This document shows, in pieces, positions 7,406 to 15,380 of a stretch of 22,106 nucleotides of DNA. Position 1 is the first letter of the stretch. Every line of letters starts with the position of its first letter. Source of the DNA: an uncultured Bacilli bacterium (GTDB taxonomy: Bacteria > Bacillota_I > Bacilli_A > RF39 > UBA660); the NCBI GenBank assembly GCA_947522695.1, contig CANNTX010000017.1:1-22106 (forward strand), read 5' to 3'. Made by a program: the position numbers and the translations under genes. Under the pieces are notes generated by a model, which had not been told where the DNA came from, ran no database searches, and worked only from the letters and a program-made list of their open reading frames with translations.

Positions 7406-7438
7406 ATTAAAAAAAGAATGCTTTTGACATTCTTTTGA
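7406..7438 (-). terminator. Terminator of the rpsB-tsf operon
   Basis: On the minus strand AAAAGAATG (7428-7436) pairs with CATTCTTTT (7412-7420) across a seven-base loop and runs into T. It starts right after the tsf stop at 7439. Confidence 0.8.
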
Positions 7439-8308
7439 CTACTTAACTTGATTCATTACTTCTTCAGCAAAGTTATCGTTTCTCTTTTCCATACCTTCGC
7501 CTACTTCGTATCTAATCATAGATTTAACTTCGCCACCATTATTTTTAACATAAGTAGCTACATCAATATCTCCATTTTTAATGAAACTTTGAGATACTAA
7601 ACAAATTTCTTTAAAGAATTTCTTTAATCTTCCTTCAACCATTTTTTCAGCTATTTCAGCAGGTTTTCCTTCATTCATAGCTTGTTCTTTAAAGATTGCT
7701 CTTTCTTTTTCAACTCTATCTGTTGGGATTTCATCTTCTCTAACGAATTCTGGTTTCATAGCTGCTGCTTGCATTGCAACATCTTTGGCAACTTCTTCAT
7801 TTGCTCCCGTAAGTACAGTTAATACAGCAATTTTTCCACCCATATGTAGGTAACTTCCGAATGTTTCATCAGCAGTTTTTTCTACAACTTCAATTCTTCT
7901 TAAAGATAATTTTTCACCGATTTTAGCAGTTTTAGCAATAATTAAATCTTTAATAGTTCCTTCTTCGCAAGGAAGTTCTAATGCTTCTTCAACAGTTTTA
8001 GCATTACTATTTAAAATAGCATTACCAATTGTATCTAACATAGAGGTAAATTCTTCATTTTTACTAACAAAGTCTGTTTCACTATTAACTTCTAATATAA
8101 CAGCTTTATTACCACTAATATATACATTAGCAAGTCCTTCAGCAGCAATTCTTGATTCTTTTTTAGCTGCTTTAGCAATTCCTTTTTCTCTTAAATAATC
8201 GATTGCAGCATTAATATCTCCATTTGTTTCAGATAATGCTTTTTTGCAATCCATCATTCCAGCACCTGTTTTAGCTCTTAATTCAGCTACAGTTTTAGCA
8301 TCTACCAT
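7439..8308 (-). CDS. tsf: Translation elongation factor Ts
   Basis: A 289-residue EF-Ts, the nucleotide exchange factor that removes GDP from EF-Tu. It has the N-terminal UBA-like domain (VAELRAKTGAGMMDCKKAL) and the EF-Tu contact motif TDFVSKNEEF at about residues 78-87, followed by the two-part core domain. Length is normal. The start is preceded by AGGAGG, and the gene lies 12 bases after rpsB in the usual rpsB-tsf order. A terminator follows, so the common continuation to pyrH and frr is absent. Confidence 0.97.
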   Translation of the reverse strand: MVDAKTVAELRAKTGAGMMDCKKALSETNGDINAAIDYLREKGIAKAAKKESRIAAEGLANVYISGNKAVILEVNSETDFVSKNEEFTSMLDTIGNAILNSNAKTVEEALELPCEEGTIKDLIIAKTAKIGEKLSLRRIEVVEKTADETFGSYLHMGGKIAVLTVLTGANEEVAKDVAMQAAAMKPEFVREDEIPTDRVEKERAIFKEQAMNEGKPAEIAEKMVEGRLKKFFKEICLVSQSFIKNGDIDVATYVKNNGGEVKSMIRYEVGEGMEKRNDNFAEEVMNQVK

Positions 8309-8320
8309 TATTATTTCCTC

Positions 8321-9253
8321 CTATTTTAAAACTTGTAATAATTCTTCTTTTTTCATTGAAGAATATCCTTTAACTCCTCTTTTTTTAGCTAACTCTTTTA
8401 ATTCAGTTAAAGTTTTAATAGTTAAATCTTCATCTTCAGTTTGTTTTTCTTCTTTGATTTCTGCTTTTGTTTTTTCATTATCTAATGATTCAACGAATAC
8501 TTCTTTTACAGTTTTAGCAGATTTTCCATCTTTTTTAGGTTTTTCTTCTTCAGTTACATAATCAACTAATTCTAAACCTCTTGCTTCACAAATAGCGTTA
8601 GTTAATACTCCTAGCATAACTTTAACACTTCTTACAGCATCGTCGTTACCTGGAATTACATAATCAACGTCATCTGGATCACAGTTTGTATCTACAATAC
8701 CAAATACTGGAATATTTAATTTTCTTGCTTCACGAATTGCATTAATTTCTTTCTTAGGATCTACAATAATTAAAGCACTTGGTAATTTTTCCATGTTACG
8801 AATACCACATAATACCTTATTTAATTTATCGTATTCTTTTTTAAGACCAATAACTTCTTTCTTAGGTAACATTTCAAATGTTCCATCAGCTTCCATTTTT
8901 TCGATTTCTTCTAATCTCTTAATTCTCTTTCTAATTGTTCTGAAGTTAGTTAATGTTCCACCTAACCATCTTTCAATTACATAATAAGAATTACTTCTTT
9001 CAGCTTCTTCTTTTGAAGCCTCATTTGCTTGTTTTTTAGTTCCTACAAATAAGAAAGTTCCACCATTTTCAGCAATTTTCTTAATTTCAGCATAAGCATT
9101 TTCAATACATGCAGCTGTTTTTTCTAAATCGATAATATAAATATCATCTCTTGCTGTAAAAATGTATTCCTTCATTTTAGGATTCCATCTTTTTGTTTGA
9201 TGTCCGAAATGAACACCAGCTTCTAATAAGTAGTTCATTGATACTACTGCCAT
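8321..9253 (-). CDS. rpsB: Ribosomal protein uS2 with a C-terminal SAP/Rho-N-like extension
   Basis: Residues 1 to about 230 are a standard small-subunit protein S2 (start MAVVSMNYLLEAGVHFGHQ, RRWNPKM-like region, FGIVDTNCDPDDVDYVIPGNDDA). The protein continues to 310 residues, about 55-70 more than usual. After a charged linker the last 36 residues (DLTIKTLTELKELAKKRG, then YSSMKKEELLQVLK) look like a SAP or Rho-N helix-extended-loop-helix, a small nucleic-acid-binding fold. Translation begins after AAAGGA. It is first in the operon with tsf, behind a structured leader and its own promoter. The core identity is certain; the role of the tail is unknown. Confidence 0.97.
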   Translation of the reverse strand: MAVVSMNYLLEAGVHFGHQTKRWNPKMKEYIFTARDDIYIIDLEKTAACIENAYAEIKKIAENGGTFLFVGTKKQANEASKEEAERSNSYYVIERWLGGTLTNFRTIRKRIKRLEEIEKMEADGTFEMLPKKEVIGLKKEYDKLNKVLCGIRNMEKLPSALIIVDPKKEINAIREARKLNIPVFGIVDTNCDPDDVDYVIPGNDDAVRSVKVMLGVLTNAICEARGLELVDYVTEEEKPKKDGKSAKTVKEVFVESLDNEKTKAEIKEEKQTEDEDLTIKTLTELKELAKKRGVKGYSSMKKEELLQVLK

Positions 9254-9361
9254 TTAAATCATTCCTTTCGTTATTTACCCTTAAACTTCTTCCTTTGTTA
9301 TCAACCCATGGCCACTAGATAACTCAGTCTGTTTAAGTACATTTTTTCGGCTTTTTAGCCA
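9254..9361 (-). promoter_or_regulatory. Structured rpsB leader, candidate autoregulatory element
   Basis: The roughly 105-base untranslated leader contains the hairpin GGCT-AAAA-AGCC (9349-9360) near its 5' end, and a second stem GTTATC/GATAAC (9318-9323 with 9297-9302) enclosing TGGCCATGGG. Ribosomal protein operons commonly carry such leaders as binding sites for their own product. I cannot match it to a named family, so regulation by S2 is inferred. Confidence 0.4.
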
Positions 9362-9366
9362 TTTAT

Positions 9367-9395
9367 ATATTATCAAATTAATATATCTATTTCAA
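9367..9395 (-). promoter_or_regulatory. rpsB-tsf promoter
   Basis: TTGAAA (9390-9395), a 17-base spacer and TAATAT (9367-9372) on the minus strand. The start would be at about 9360, immediately before the first leader hairpin. The -35 lies just before the 3' end of the upstream gene (stop at 9397). Confidence 0.5.
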
Positions 9396-9396
9396 G

Positions 9397-10107
9397 TTAT
9401 TTTTTATCTTTTTTCATATATTTTTTTAGTTCTTTTTCAACTCTAGCTTTAATTAATAATAGTCTTTCTTTCGGATTCATGAAATTAGGGAAAGCTTCAA
9501 CTAGACGTTTATACAACACATTCTTATTAATAAGTATATCTTTAACCTTTTTAGTTATTTCTTCAGTACCATCTTTTTCAACAGTTTTAAGTGTGCCTTT
9601 GAAACCAAACATAATTATTAAGGAAATAGTATAATCAATTATATATAATATAAATAAGACAATTGCAGTTATTTTAATTGTTTCAAAGTTAAATAAATTT
9701 AGTAGATATTCGAATATTGGATTTATAACACATATCACTAAAGTTCCTAGAATTCCAAAAGGAATCATTGTTTCGGCACAAATACGGCCATTTAAATTAA
9801 ATTTTTTTGTTGAATAATCCCACCATCTTGTTTTAAATATTTTTTCCATAAAATAACTGGTAAAATATTCAAGTAATGAACAAATAAATATTGCATATAT
9901 AAATAATGTTAAAGGATTATCTTTATATCTACTTAATGTTAGAATCATTAAAATGCATCCATGACCATAGATTGGGCATATTGGACCTACTAAAAATCCT
10001 CTATTTATAAATTTATGTTTTTCGATTAATTTTCCTATTACTTCAATAAGCCATCCAATAAAAGAATAAATTAAAAATAATAGAAAATAATAATATATTT
10101 CATTCAT
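9397..10107 (-). CDS. CmpB-family putative ABC transporter membrane protein
   Basis: A 236-residue integral membrane protein of the family named ABC_trans_CmpB in Pfam. Typical family features are the start YSFIGWLIEVIGK (about residues 14-26), NRGFLVGPICPIYG (about 35-48) and the amphipathic region RWWDYSTKKFNLNGRICAE. I count about five membrane helices, followed by a basic cytoplasmic C terminus. Despite the family name no transport function is established and no ATPase gene is next to it. GGAGG precedes the ATG. It is separated from the upstream operon by a strong terminator, so it is probably transcribed alone. Confidence 0.75.
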   Translation of the reverse strand: MNEIYYYFLLFLIYSFIGWLIEVIGKLIEKHKFINRGFLVGPICPIYGHGCILMILTLSRYKDNPLTLFIYAIFICSLLEYFTSYFMEKIFKTRWWDYSTKKFNLNGRICAETMIPFGILGTLVICVINPIFEYLLNLFNFETIKITAIVLFILYIIDYTISLIIMFGFKGTLKTVEKDGTEEITKKVKDILINKNVLYKRLVEAFPNFMNPKERLLLIKARVEKELKKYMKKDKK

Positions 10108-10154
10108 ATACTATATCCTCCATAATATGATTTTACACAAAATCTATAAAAAAA

Positions 10155-10197
10155 TAAAGAAAAAATAGAAGTACTTTTCTATTGTGGTACTTCTATT
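10155..10197 (-). terminator. Terminator of the McrB-like operon, overlapping the last codons
   Basis: AATAGAAGTAC (minus strand 10187-10197) pairs perfectly over eleven bases with GTACTTCTATT (10164-10174), followed by a T run. The stop codon TAG of the Asp-rich gene (10179-10181) lies in the loop, so ribosomes finishing that gene would disturb the hairpin. Confidence 0.85.
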
Positions 10198-11486
10198 TTA
10201 AATGTTGCTGTAAATTTTTTACCTTGATCTTCATTTTGTGGAGAATTTGTTCCCTCTAAATTAAAGGTTACACGATATCTTTGTGTTGTTTTCTTAGCTA
10301 TTCTAACATCTTTAACAAGATATGAATTTACTTTAGGGGCAACTGTGTATCCAAAGCTTTGTACACCATTGGTTGCATCTAACTTATATTTAAAGTTATT
10401 AGTTGTAAAAGTATTTAATCCAACTTGCATTATTATAGAATATGTTAAGTCAACATTTGATAAATTTTCAACGGTAAATGTCTTATATGGTCTTATAACT
10501 TCATAATTTGGTTGATCATCTGGCATAATTCCTTCTATACTTAATGTTTCTCCATCAACAAATTTTAAAATTAGTGATGCTGTTTCTTGGTCGGTATCTG
10601 GTGTACCTGTTGTAGTTGATGAACCATTATGCTTTCCACCACCAATTGGTGATTCAATTAGATTTTTATCTGGTTTTCCATCACCATCGGTATCACACAT
10701 GATATCACATTTGCCATCGCCATCAACATCAAGGTTTAAATCTGGTATTCCATCATTATTAGTATCAATATCTAAATCAGGAGTTCCATCACCATCAATA
10801 TCGATATTTAAATCTGGCCAACCATCACCATTGATATCACAATTTATTTCACAAACAGCACCTTCTTGAGTTACATCTGTTACTAAATTGTAATCTGGTT
10901 TTCCATCGCCATCATAATCAATATTAAACATTGATTTTCGATTACCTTTATAATCTATATTTAAGTTTGGCTTATTATCTTTATCGGTATCTATATTAAT
11001 ATCGGCCTTTTTATCGCCATCAATATCAATATTAATATCGGCAATTCCATCGCCATCAATATCTTTATTTAAATCTTTAATACTCCAATAATATACACCT
11101 GAATATGATGCTCCTACAATAGAAAATATTAAGCCCCAAAATGCGAGTAAGATTAATCCCATTCCGACACCTTTTTTATCTTCTACTTCAAATTTTAAGG
11201 TTAATTTTTGTTTTGTTACTTTTAAGTTATGAGGTAAATATATATAATCATCCGTAGTTGATAATGTCAAGGAAATTACTTTCATAACATGTTTTCTATT
11301 TACTTTTAAATTATCTTTATAAATATCTTCTAATACTTTTTTTATTTCGTCATATTGAGCTTTATCACTTAATAAATTAAATTTAGTTAAATCTATTTCT
11401 TTACCAGGAAAGTCTTTTATTGGATTTTCTTTTTGTTTATTTGCTTTGTTTAATTTTACTTTTTCATCTTGTTTTTTCTTTTTCAT
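10179..11486 (-). CDS. Membrane protein with Asp-rich calcium-type repeats
   Basis: A 435-residue protein and the last gene of the operon. Residues 1-105 are basic and cytoplasmic. One membrane helix lies at about 107-127. Residues 140-275 hold about ten 12-residue repeats of the form xIDxDGDGxxDxN in two blocks, separated by a short insert at about 202-215. They resemble the Ca-binding loops of thrombospondin type-3 repeats. Four cysteines (212, 216, 260, 264) bracket the second block in CxxxC pairs. After a Gly/Ser/Thr linker the last 135 residues look like a beta-sandwich domain. The predicted topology is cytoplasm in, repeats out. It starts after AAAGGAGG and lies 11 bases from the DUF2357 gene, so it is co-transcribed with the ATPase module. 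The function is unknown. Confidence 0.8.
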   Translation of the reverse strand: MKKKKQDEKVKLNKANKQKENPIKDFPGKEIDLTKFNLLSDKAQYDEIKKVLEDIYKDNLKVNRKHVMKVISLTLSTTDDYIYLPHNLKVTKQKLTLKFEVEDKKGVGMGLILLAFWGLIFSIVGASYSGVYYWSIKDLNKDIDGDGIADINIDIDGDKKADINIDTDKDNKPNLNIDYKGNRKSMFNIDYDGDGKPDYNLVTDVTQEGAVCEINCDINGDGWPDLNIDIDGDGTPDLDIDTNNDGIPDLNLDVDGDGKCDIMCDTDGDGKPDKNLIESPIGGGKHNGSSTTTGTPDTDQETASLILKFVDGETLSIEGIMPDDQPNYEVIRPYKTFTVENLSNVDLTYSIIMQVGLNTFTTNNFKYKLDATNGVQSFGYTVAPKVNSYLVKDVRIAKKTTQRYRVTFNLEGTNSPQNEDQGKKFTATFKIEVPQ

Positions 11487-11497
11487 ATAGACCTCCT

Positions 11498-12601
11498 TTA
11501 TTTAAATAAATTTACGGCTTTATTAAATCTTGTGTTATGATTATCAATAAAGCTCTTATATGCTTTTCTAGCATTATCTTTTTCAGCATTTTTATATTCA
11601 GTTGCAGCTGTAATCTTACTTTCAATATTTTTTCTTAATTCTTTTTCATCAATATCAAATTTACTAGCATATTCGTAAACCGCATCAACTATATCTATAT
11701 TTTGTAGAGGTAATACGCTTCCTCTTTTGGAAACTGTATCATTTAAAATACAATAATTTAAGAATGATGTTAAATCTAGGTTATGTTTCATTGAAGGTGT
11801 TGATAAATCTGTTTCTTCTTTTTTCTCTTTAACAGGACTATTTATTTCAAAATCTTCAATTGTTTCCCACAAATGTAAGGCAGTTACAAAGTTATAATCT
11901 TTTAAGATAACGTTTGTTTTTCTAATAGGACTTCTAACAATTGTTGCACCTTTCATCATCTTCATAAATTTACTAGACATAAAGTCTTCAAGAACATTTT
12001 TAATGTGTTCAATTTTTTCTTCACGATCACGAAGTTCTTTTTCATCGGTTGTTACTTCAACATTTTTTTTGGCTGTTACTTCTAATTTTAATGATATATT
12101 TTGATTATCATAAAATGTTTCAGAATTATAGTTTAATTTCTTTTCGTTTGTATTATTAGCTGATTGTTCTTTATATGTTAATTGTTCTTCAACAAAACGG
12201 TTTAAAGTTGTAATTAAGGTAAATATAAATCTATTTTCATATAGATCTATTGTTTCTTCTTTGAAGATATTTAGTAGTTTAATTGGTTTAACAAAGCCGT
12301 CATCATCTACTTCTTGAATATAGTTGGTATGAACTGCTAAATCTTTAATTGATTCTAAAGATATTTTTTTTGTTTTTTCAATTCTTACTACATCTTCTTC
12401 AGAAACGATAAATCTACGAGGATTCCTGATAATATTATCTATAGCAGGAATTGCCTCTTCAATTGTATCTACCCAGGAATAATCTATTTCAATTTCTTGG
12501 ATATTATGTTTTGCATCAAAACTTGATTTGGTTTCTTTTATATATCTATCAGCATCCTCTTGAGGTAAATCTTGTACCAATAGTCCAATTTCATTTTTCA
12601 T
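11498..12601 (-). CDS. DUF2357-family partner of the McrB-like ATPase, no visible nuclease domain
   Basis: A 367-residue protein matching the DUF2357 family by recognisable patches: IIRNPRRFIVSEEDVVRIEK at about residues 57-76, SLESIKDLAVHTNYI at 81-95, and DLYENRFIFTLITTLNRF at about 119-136. DUF2357 proteins are encoded beside McrB-type AAA+ ATPases, and many carry a C-terminal PD-(D/E)xK nuclease like McrC. Here the C-terminal half is helical and charged, and I see no D...(D/E)xK arrangement, so it is probably an adaptor rather than a nuclease. It lies 23 bases after the ATPase gene and 11 before the Asp-rich gene, and starts after AAGGA. The family call is made by eye. Confidence 0.72.
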   Translation of the reverse strand: MKNEIGLLVQDLPQEDADRYIKETKSSFDAKHNIQEIEIDYSWVDTIEEAIPAIDNIIRNPRRFIVSEEDVVRIEKTKKISLESIKDLAVHTNYIQEVDDDGFVKPIKLLNIFKEETIDLYENRFIFTLITTLNRFVEEQLTYKEQSANNTNEKKLNYNSETFYDNQNISLKLEVTAKKNVEVTTDEKELRDREEKIEHIKNVLEDFMSSKFMKMMKGATIVRSPIRKTNVILKDYNFVTALHLWETIEDFEINSPVKEKKEETDLSTPSMKHNLDLTSFLNYCILNDTVSKRGSVLPLQNIDIVDAVYEYASKFDIDEKELRKNIESKITAATEYKNAEKDNARKAYKSFIDNHNTRFNKAVNLFK

Positions 12602-12624
12602 AAATTATCCTTCTTTCTTTATAT

Positions 12625-14124
12625 TTACATTTGTTTCTTTAATCTATCTAGGAAATCTTTACATTCTTTCATGACATCTTGTCCAAATGTTTCATCTAAG
12701 AATGCTTTAAATCCATCTATTTCCCCTCTAATATAGGCTAAGTTTAATTGGTTGAATTTTCTTAAGATTTTGTTAGCGATAAGGTAATCAACAGCTACCA
12801 TTTCATCACCACCGCAAGCAACAAATACAGGAACGTAATCTTTAATTTGTTTTAAAATACGGTTACCAAATGCCATACGGAAATGGTTAATTACATATTC
12901 ATCCATTTTATTAATTTTTTCTAAAACTTCGTCTGATAGTGGATGATCTACCCATGCTTTTTTAAATAGGCTTTCAAAATATTCGGCAGTTATATCTAGA
13001 GGCTCTGTATCTGGTGCTTCGAACGCTACACTTTTATTATCAATGTTAATTGGTAAAGCACGGTCGTAAACTTTATCGGTTACCATAAATGTTGAGTCAT
13101 CGTTATTAATTGTACCGCAATACCACATATTATTTGGAATTCTAAATCTTCCTTCTTCTAATAATTTTGGATCGTTTGGCCAAGCATTTGGTACTAAACT
13201 AATTATCCATTCGTCAGTTGAAGGAAGTTCTAAAACTGAAAGCATTTCGGCAAAGTAGTATTCAACACGTGAAATGTTCATTTCATCTAGAACTGTTAGA
13301 TATATTTGAGGATTATATCTTGCTTCATACATTTTAGCAAGAACTTGAGTTTCGTTAAATCTTTTGGTAAATTCGTTGAAATAACCATAAATTTCTGTAC
13401 TATCTCTCCATGATGGTTGTACTGATGCGATAGTACTTTCATTTTTAACAAAGTATCCCCATGCATATGCAAGTGATGTTTTACCTGTACCAGAAATACC
13501 TTGTAAGATAATTAATCTGTTTGATGCGAACGCACTTACGAATAATCTAATCAAATTTATATCATAATATAGATGTAATCTACTAGCTGCATAATTTCTA
13601 AATTGTTCACATAACGCCTCTAATGAAATAGTTTCATGCCAATCTGGTTTAACATAATTTGCATATTCTTCATCAATCTTTGTTAATTTATAGAATCTAC
13701 TATCATTAGCTTTACTAATAACATTCCCATTTTCATCATATTCAACTTCTTCATTATTAGCTTCATTGGCCATTTCTTTGAATCGTTCATTTTCGGCACG
13801 AAGTTTTGCAACATCGTTATTTAAACTTTCAATTTCATCAACTAATGTTTCTTGATGATGAACATTGTGTCTAAATCTTATTAATCTTCTAACTAAACGA
13901 TAAATTAAAAATGCAATTAATCCAAAAAGAATTAATAAACTAATAATTGATACTGCAACTATTAATGGACTTACTCCACTATGATTATTAATAATATCAA
14001 TATAATTGGCAATATTAAATATTCTAATTAAGGCATTGCCTATTCCTTTTATTAAATCCCAAATTCCTCCTATTAAAGGTTCCATAAATTCAAGAAAAAA
14101 ATCACTGTTTGTACTTACGCTCAT
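12625..14124 (-). CDS. Membrane-anchored McrB-like AAA+ ATPase
   Basis: A 499-residue AAA+ protein of the McrB type. The N-terminal part is unusual: an amphipathic start, one clear membrane helix at about 52-76, a basic RRLIRFRH segment, and a coiled coil at about 90-125. The ATPase domain starts near 180 with Walker A GISGTGKTS (209-217), Walker B TVLDEMN (277-283) followed by the McrB-like RVEYYFAEMLSVLE, sensor 1 GTINNDDSTF (337-346), and KVYDRA with a probable arginine finger (R355). It would form a ring of NTPases held at the inner face of the membrane. Unlike classic McrB there is no DNA-binding N domain. It is second in the operon, directly before the DUF2357 gene. An AGGAG site precedes the ATG. 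Confidence 0.85.
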   Translation of the reverse strand: MSVSTNSDFFLEFMEPLIGGIWDLIKGIGNALIRIFNIANYIDIINNHSGVSPLIVAVSIISLLILFGLIAFLIYRLVRRLIRFRHNVHHQETLVDEIESLNNDVAKLRAENERFKEMANEANNEEVEYDENGNVISKANDSRFYKLTKIDEEYANYVKPDWHETISLEALCEQFRNYAASRLHLYYDINLIRLFVSAFASNRLIILQGISGTGKTSLAYAWGYFVKNESTIASVQPSWRDSTEIYGYFNEFTKRFNETQVLAKMYEARYNPQIYLTVLDEMNISRVEYYFAEMLSVLELPSTDEWIISLVPNAWPNDPKLLEEGRFRIPNNMWYCGTINNDDSTFMVTDKVYDRALPINIDNKSVAFEAPDTEPLDITAEYFESLFKKAWVDHPLSDEVLEKINKMDEYVINHFRMAFGNRILKQIKDYVPVFVACGGDEMVAVDYLIANKILRKFNQLNLAYIRGEIDGFKAFLDETFGQDVMKECKDFLDRLKKQM

Positions 14125-14135
14125 ATTTCATTCTC

Positions 14136-15275
14136 CTAACTTTCTTCAGCAATATTACGGTCTAATACTAAACCATCAAATGCTTCTATGATTATTTCTA
14201 CTTTTTCTTTTATTTTTTCATCTATTAATTCTTTATGACTAGAATAATAATCCTTACTTATTAAATATCTTTCTTTATTATCTATTTCATTAATTATAGT
14301 ATTTTTACTAGCATAGATAAAATAATTTAATTTATTATTATTTAATTTATTATTATTTAATTTTTTCTTTATTTCTTCATTAATATCGTCATAATTTATT
14401 AATAAAATGATATGTTTATTTAAGTATTTATTTTTGTTTAAGTTTTTAATTTTATTAATTGATTGATCATCTTTTAAGAATTTTTCTTTAATTGGAATAA
14501 AGAATATTTTATTAAATTTTCTTACTGATAGCAATTTCATTAAGGTAACTACAACTAATTCGGCACTAATAATGGTAAATTTATTATCATAATTATCTTT
14601 GTCAAAAATGTAAGATACGGCTCCATTATTAATTTCTTTTAGACCAGGAACTGAATAATTATACTGGGTTATGTAATAATTATTTTCTTTTGAAATATCA
14701 ATATACTTATTGAATGAAATATTACTATTTAATAATTCATATATTTTTCTTTCTTTTCTAACGTTCGTTTTTATTAATTCTAACAATATGTTAGTATTTT
14801 TTTTACCATCATCTATAATGTTTATAAATGATATCTTATTAAACTTTTCTAAATGATTTAAAAGTATGGTTTTATAATTTACGTTATTAATTGTATAAGG
14901 ACTTGTTGATATATCAATATTATTCGCGATATGAATAACAATTGCACAAAGAATTATTTCTTTTTCGTACACTTTTATTTCAAACGCTCTTTGTTTATCA
15001 ATAAAGTATGTTATAACACTATAAAGTTCTCTATCAATATTATATTTTGAAATTTCTTTATTATTAATAAAACACATTACTAAATCTTTATCTATATGAT
15101 TAGTTAATTTGGAAAAATAATCGTTTATAATGTAGTTTAAACTATCTTCAATATCTTTTTTCTTATGCCAAAATTTATTTTTTTCAATGCCTAAAATTTT
15201 GGAAAGTAAGATTGAATACTGATATACAGTCTTAATCTTATATTTAAAATAATCTTCATAATTATCAATATTCAC
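14136..15275 (-). CDS. Unknown first gene of the McrB-like/DUF2357 operon, GTG start
   Basis: An Asn/Ile/Lys-rich, mostly soluble-looking protein of about 379 residues that I do not recognise. The frame is open back to an ATG at 15341, but that ATG follows a terminator T run without a ribosome-binding site. A promoter (TTGAAC, 17 bases, TATAAT) lies inside the first 22 codons, and AGAAGGT stands 10 bases before a GTG at 15273-15275, so I start there. The middle has alternating hydrophobic strands, and the region around NKYLNKHIILLINYDDINEE could be part of an alpha/beta fold. An in-frame tandem duplication gives KLNNNKLNNNKLN (14326-14362). It ends 11 bases before the ATPase gene. Its constant-looking position suggests a sensor or specificity subunit, but that is only inference. 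Confidence 0.7.
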   Translation of the reverse strand: MNIDNYEDYFKYKIKTVYQYSILLSKILGIEKNKFWHKKKDIEDSLNYIINDYFSKLTNHIDKDLVMCFINNKEISKYNIDRELYSVITYFIDKQRAFEIKVYEKEIILCAIVIHIANNIDISTSPYTINNVNYKTILLNHLEKFNKISFINIIDDGKKNTNILLELIKTNVRKERKIYELLNSNISFNKYIDISKENNYYITQYNYSVPGLKEINNGAVSYIFDKDNYDNKFTIISAELVVVTLMKLLSVRKFNKIFFIPIKEKFLKDDQSINKIKNLNKNKYLNKHIILLINYDDINEEIKKKLNNNKLNNNKLNYFIYASKNTIINEIDNKERYLISKDYYSSHKELIDEKIKEKVEIIIEAFDGLVLDRNIAEES

Positions 15276-15302
15276 AAAATCACTACCTTCTATTCTCTTA
15301 AA

Positions 15303-15331
15303 ATTATAACAAAGAAGATTTATAAGTTCAA
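15303..15331 (-). promoter_or_regulatory. Promoter of the four-gene McrB-like operon
   Basis: TTGAAC (15326-15331), a 17-base spacer and TATAAT (15303-15308), with TGT in front of the -10 forming an extended -10. The start would be near 15296, about 21 bases before the GTG. This is one of the best sigma-A type promoters in the window. Confidence 0.75.
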
Positions 15332-15342
15332 GATATTGCATG

Positions 15343-15373
15343 CAAAAAACTAGCCATTTTTGATAGCTAGTTT
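15343..15373 (-). terminator. Terminator of clpB
   Basis: AAACTAGC (15366-15373 on the minus strand) pairs with GCTAGTTT (15347-15354) across an eleven-base loop and is followed by T. It lies 8 bases after the clpB stop and separates clpB from the next operon. Confidence 0.8.
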
Positions 15374-15380
15374 AAAATTT

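Noticed and set aside
10179..11486. Asp-rich repeats as a cellulosomal dockerin
   Set aside because: Dockerins have two 22-residue repeats with a defined F-helix; here there are about ten 12-residue units and no such helix.
11498..12601. McrC-type PD-(D/E)xK nuclease in the DUF2357 protein
   Set aside because: I could not find a D followed at suitable distance by (D/E)xK within a hydrophobic strand in the C-terminal half. Structure prediction would be decisive.
15276..15341. The ATG at 15341 as start of the first operon gene
   Set aside because: No ribosome-binding site, directly behind a terminator, and the apparent promoter lies downstream of it.
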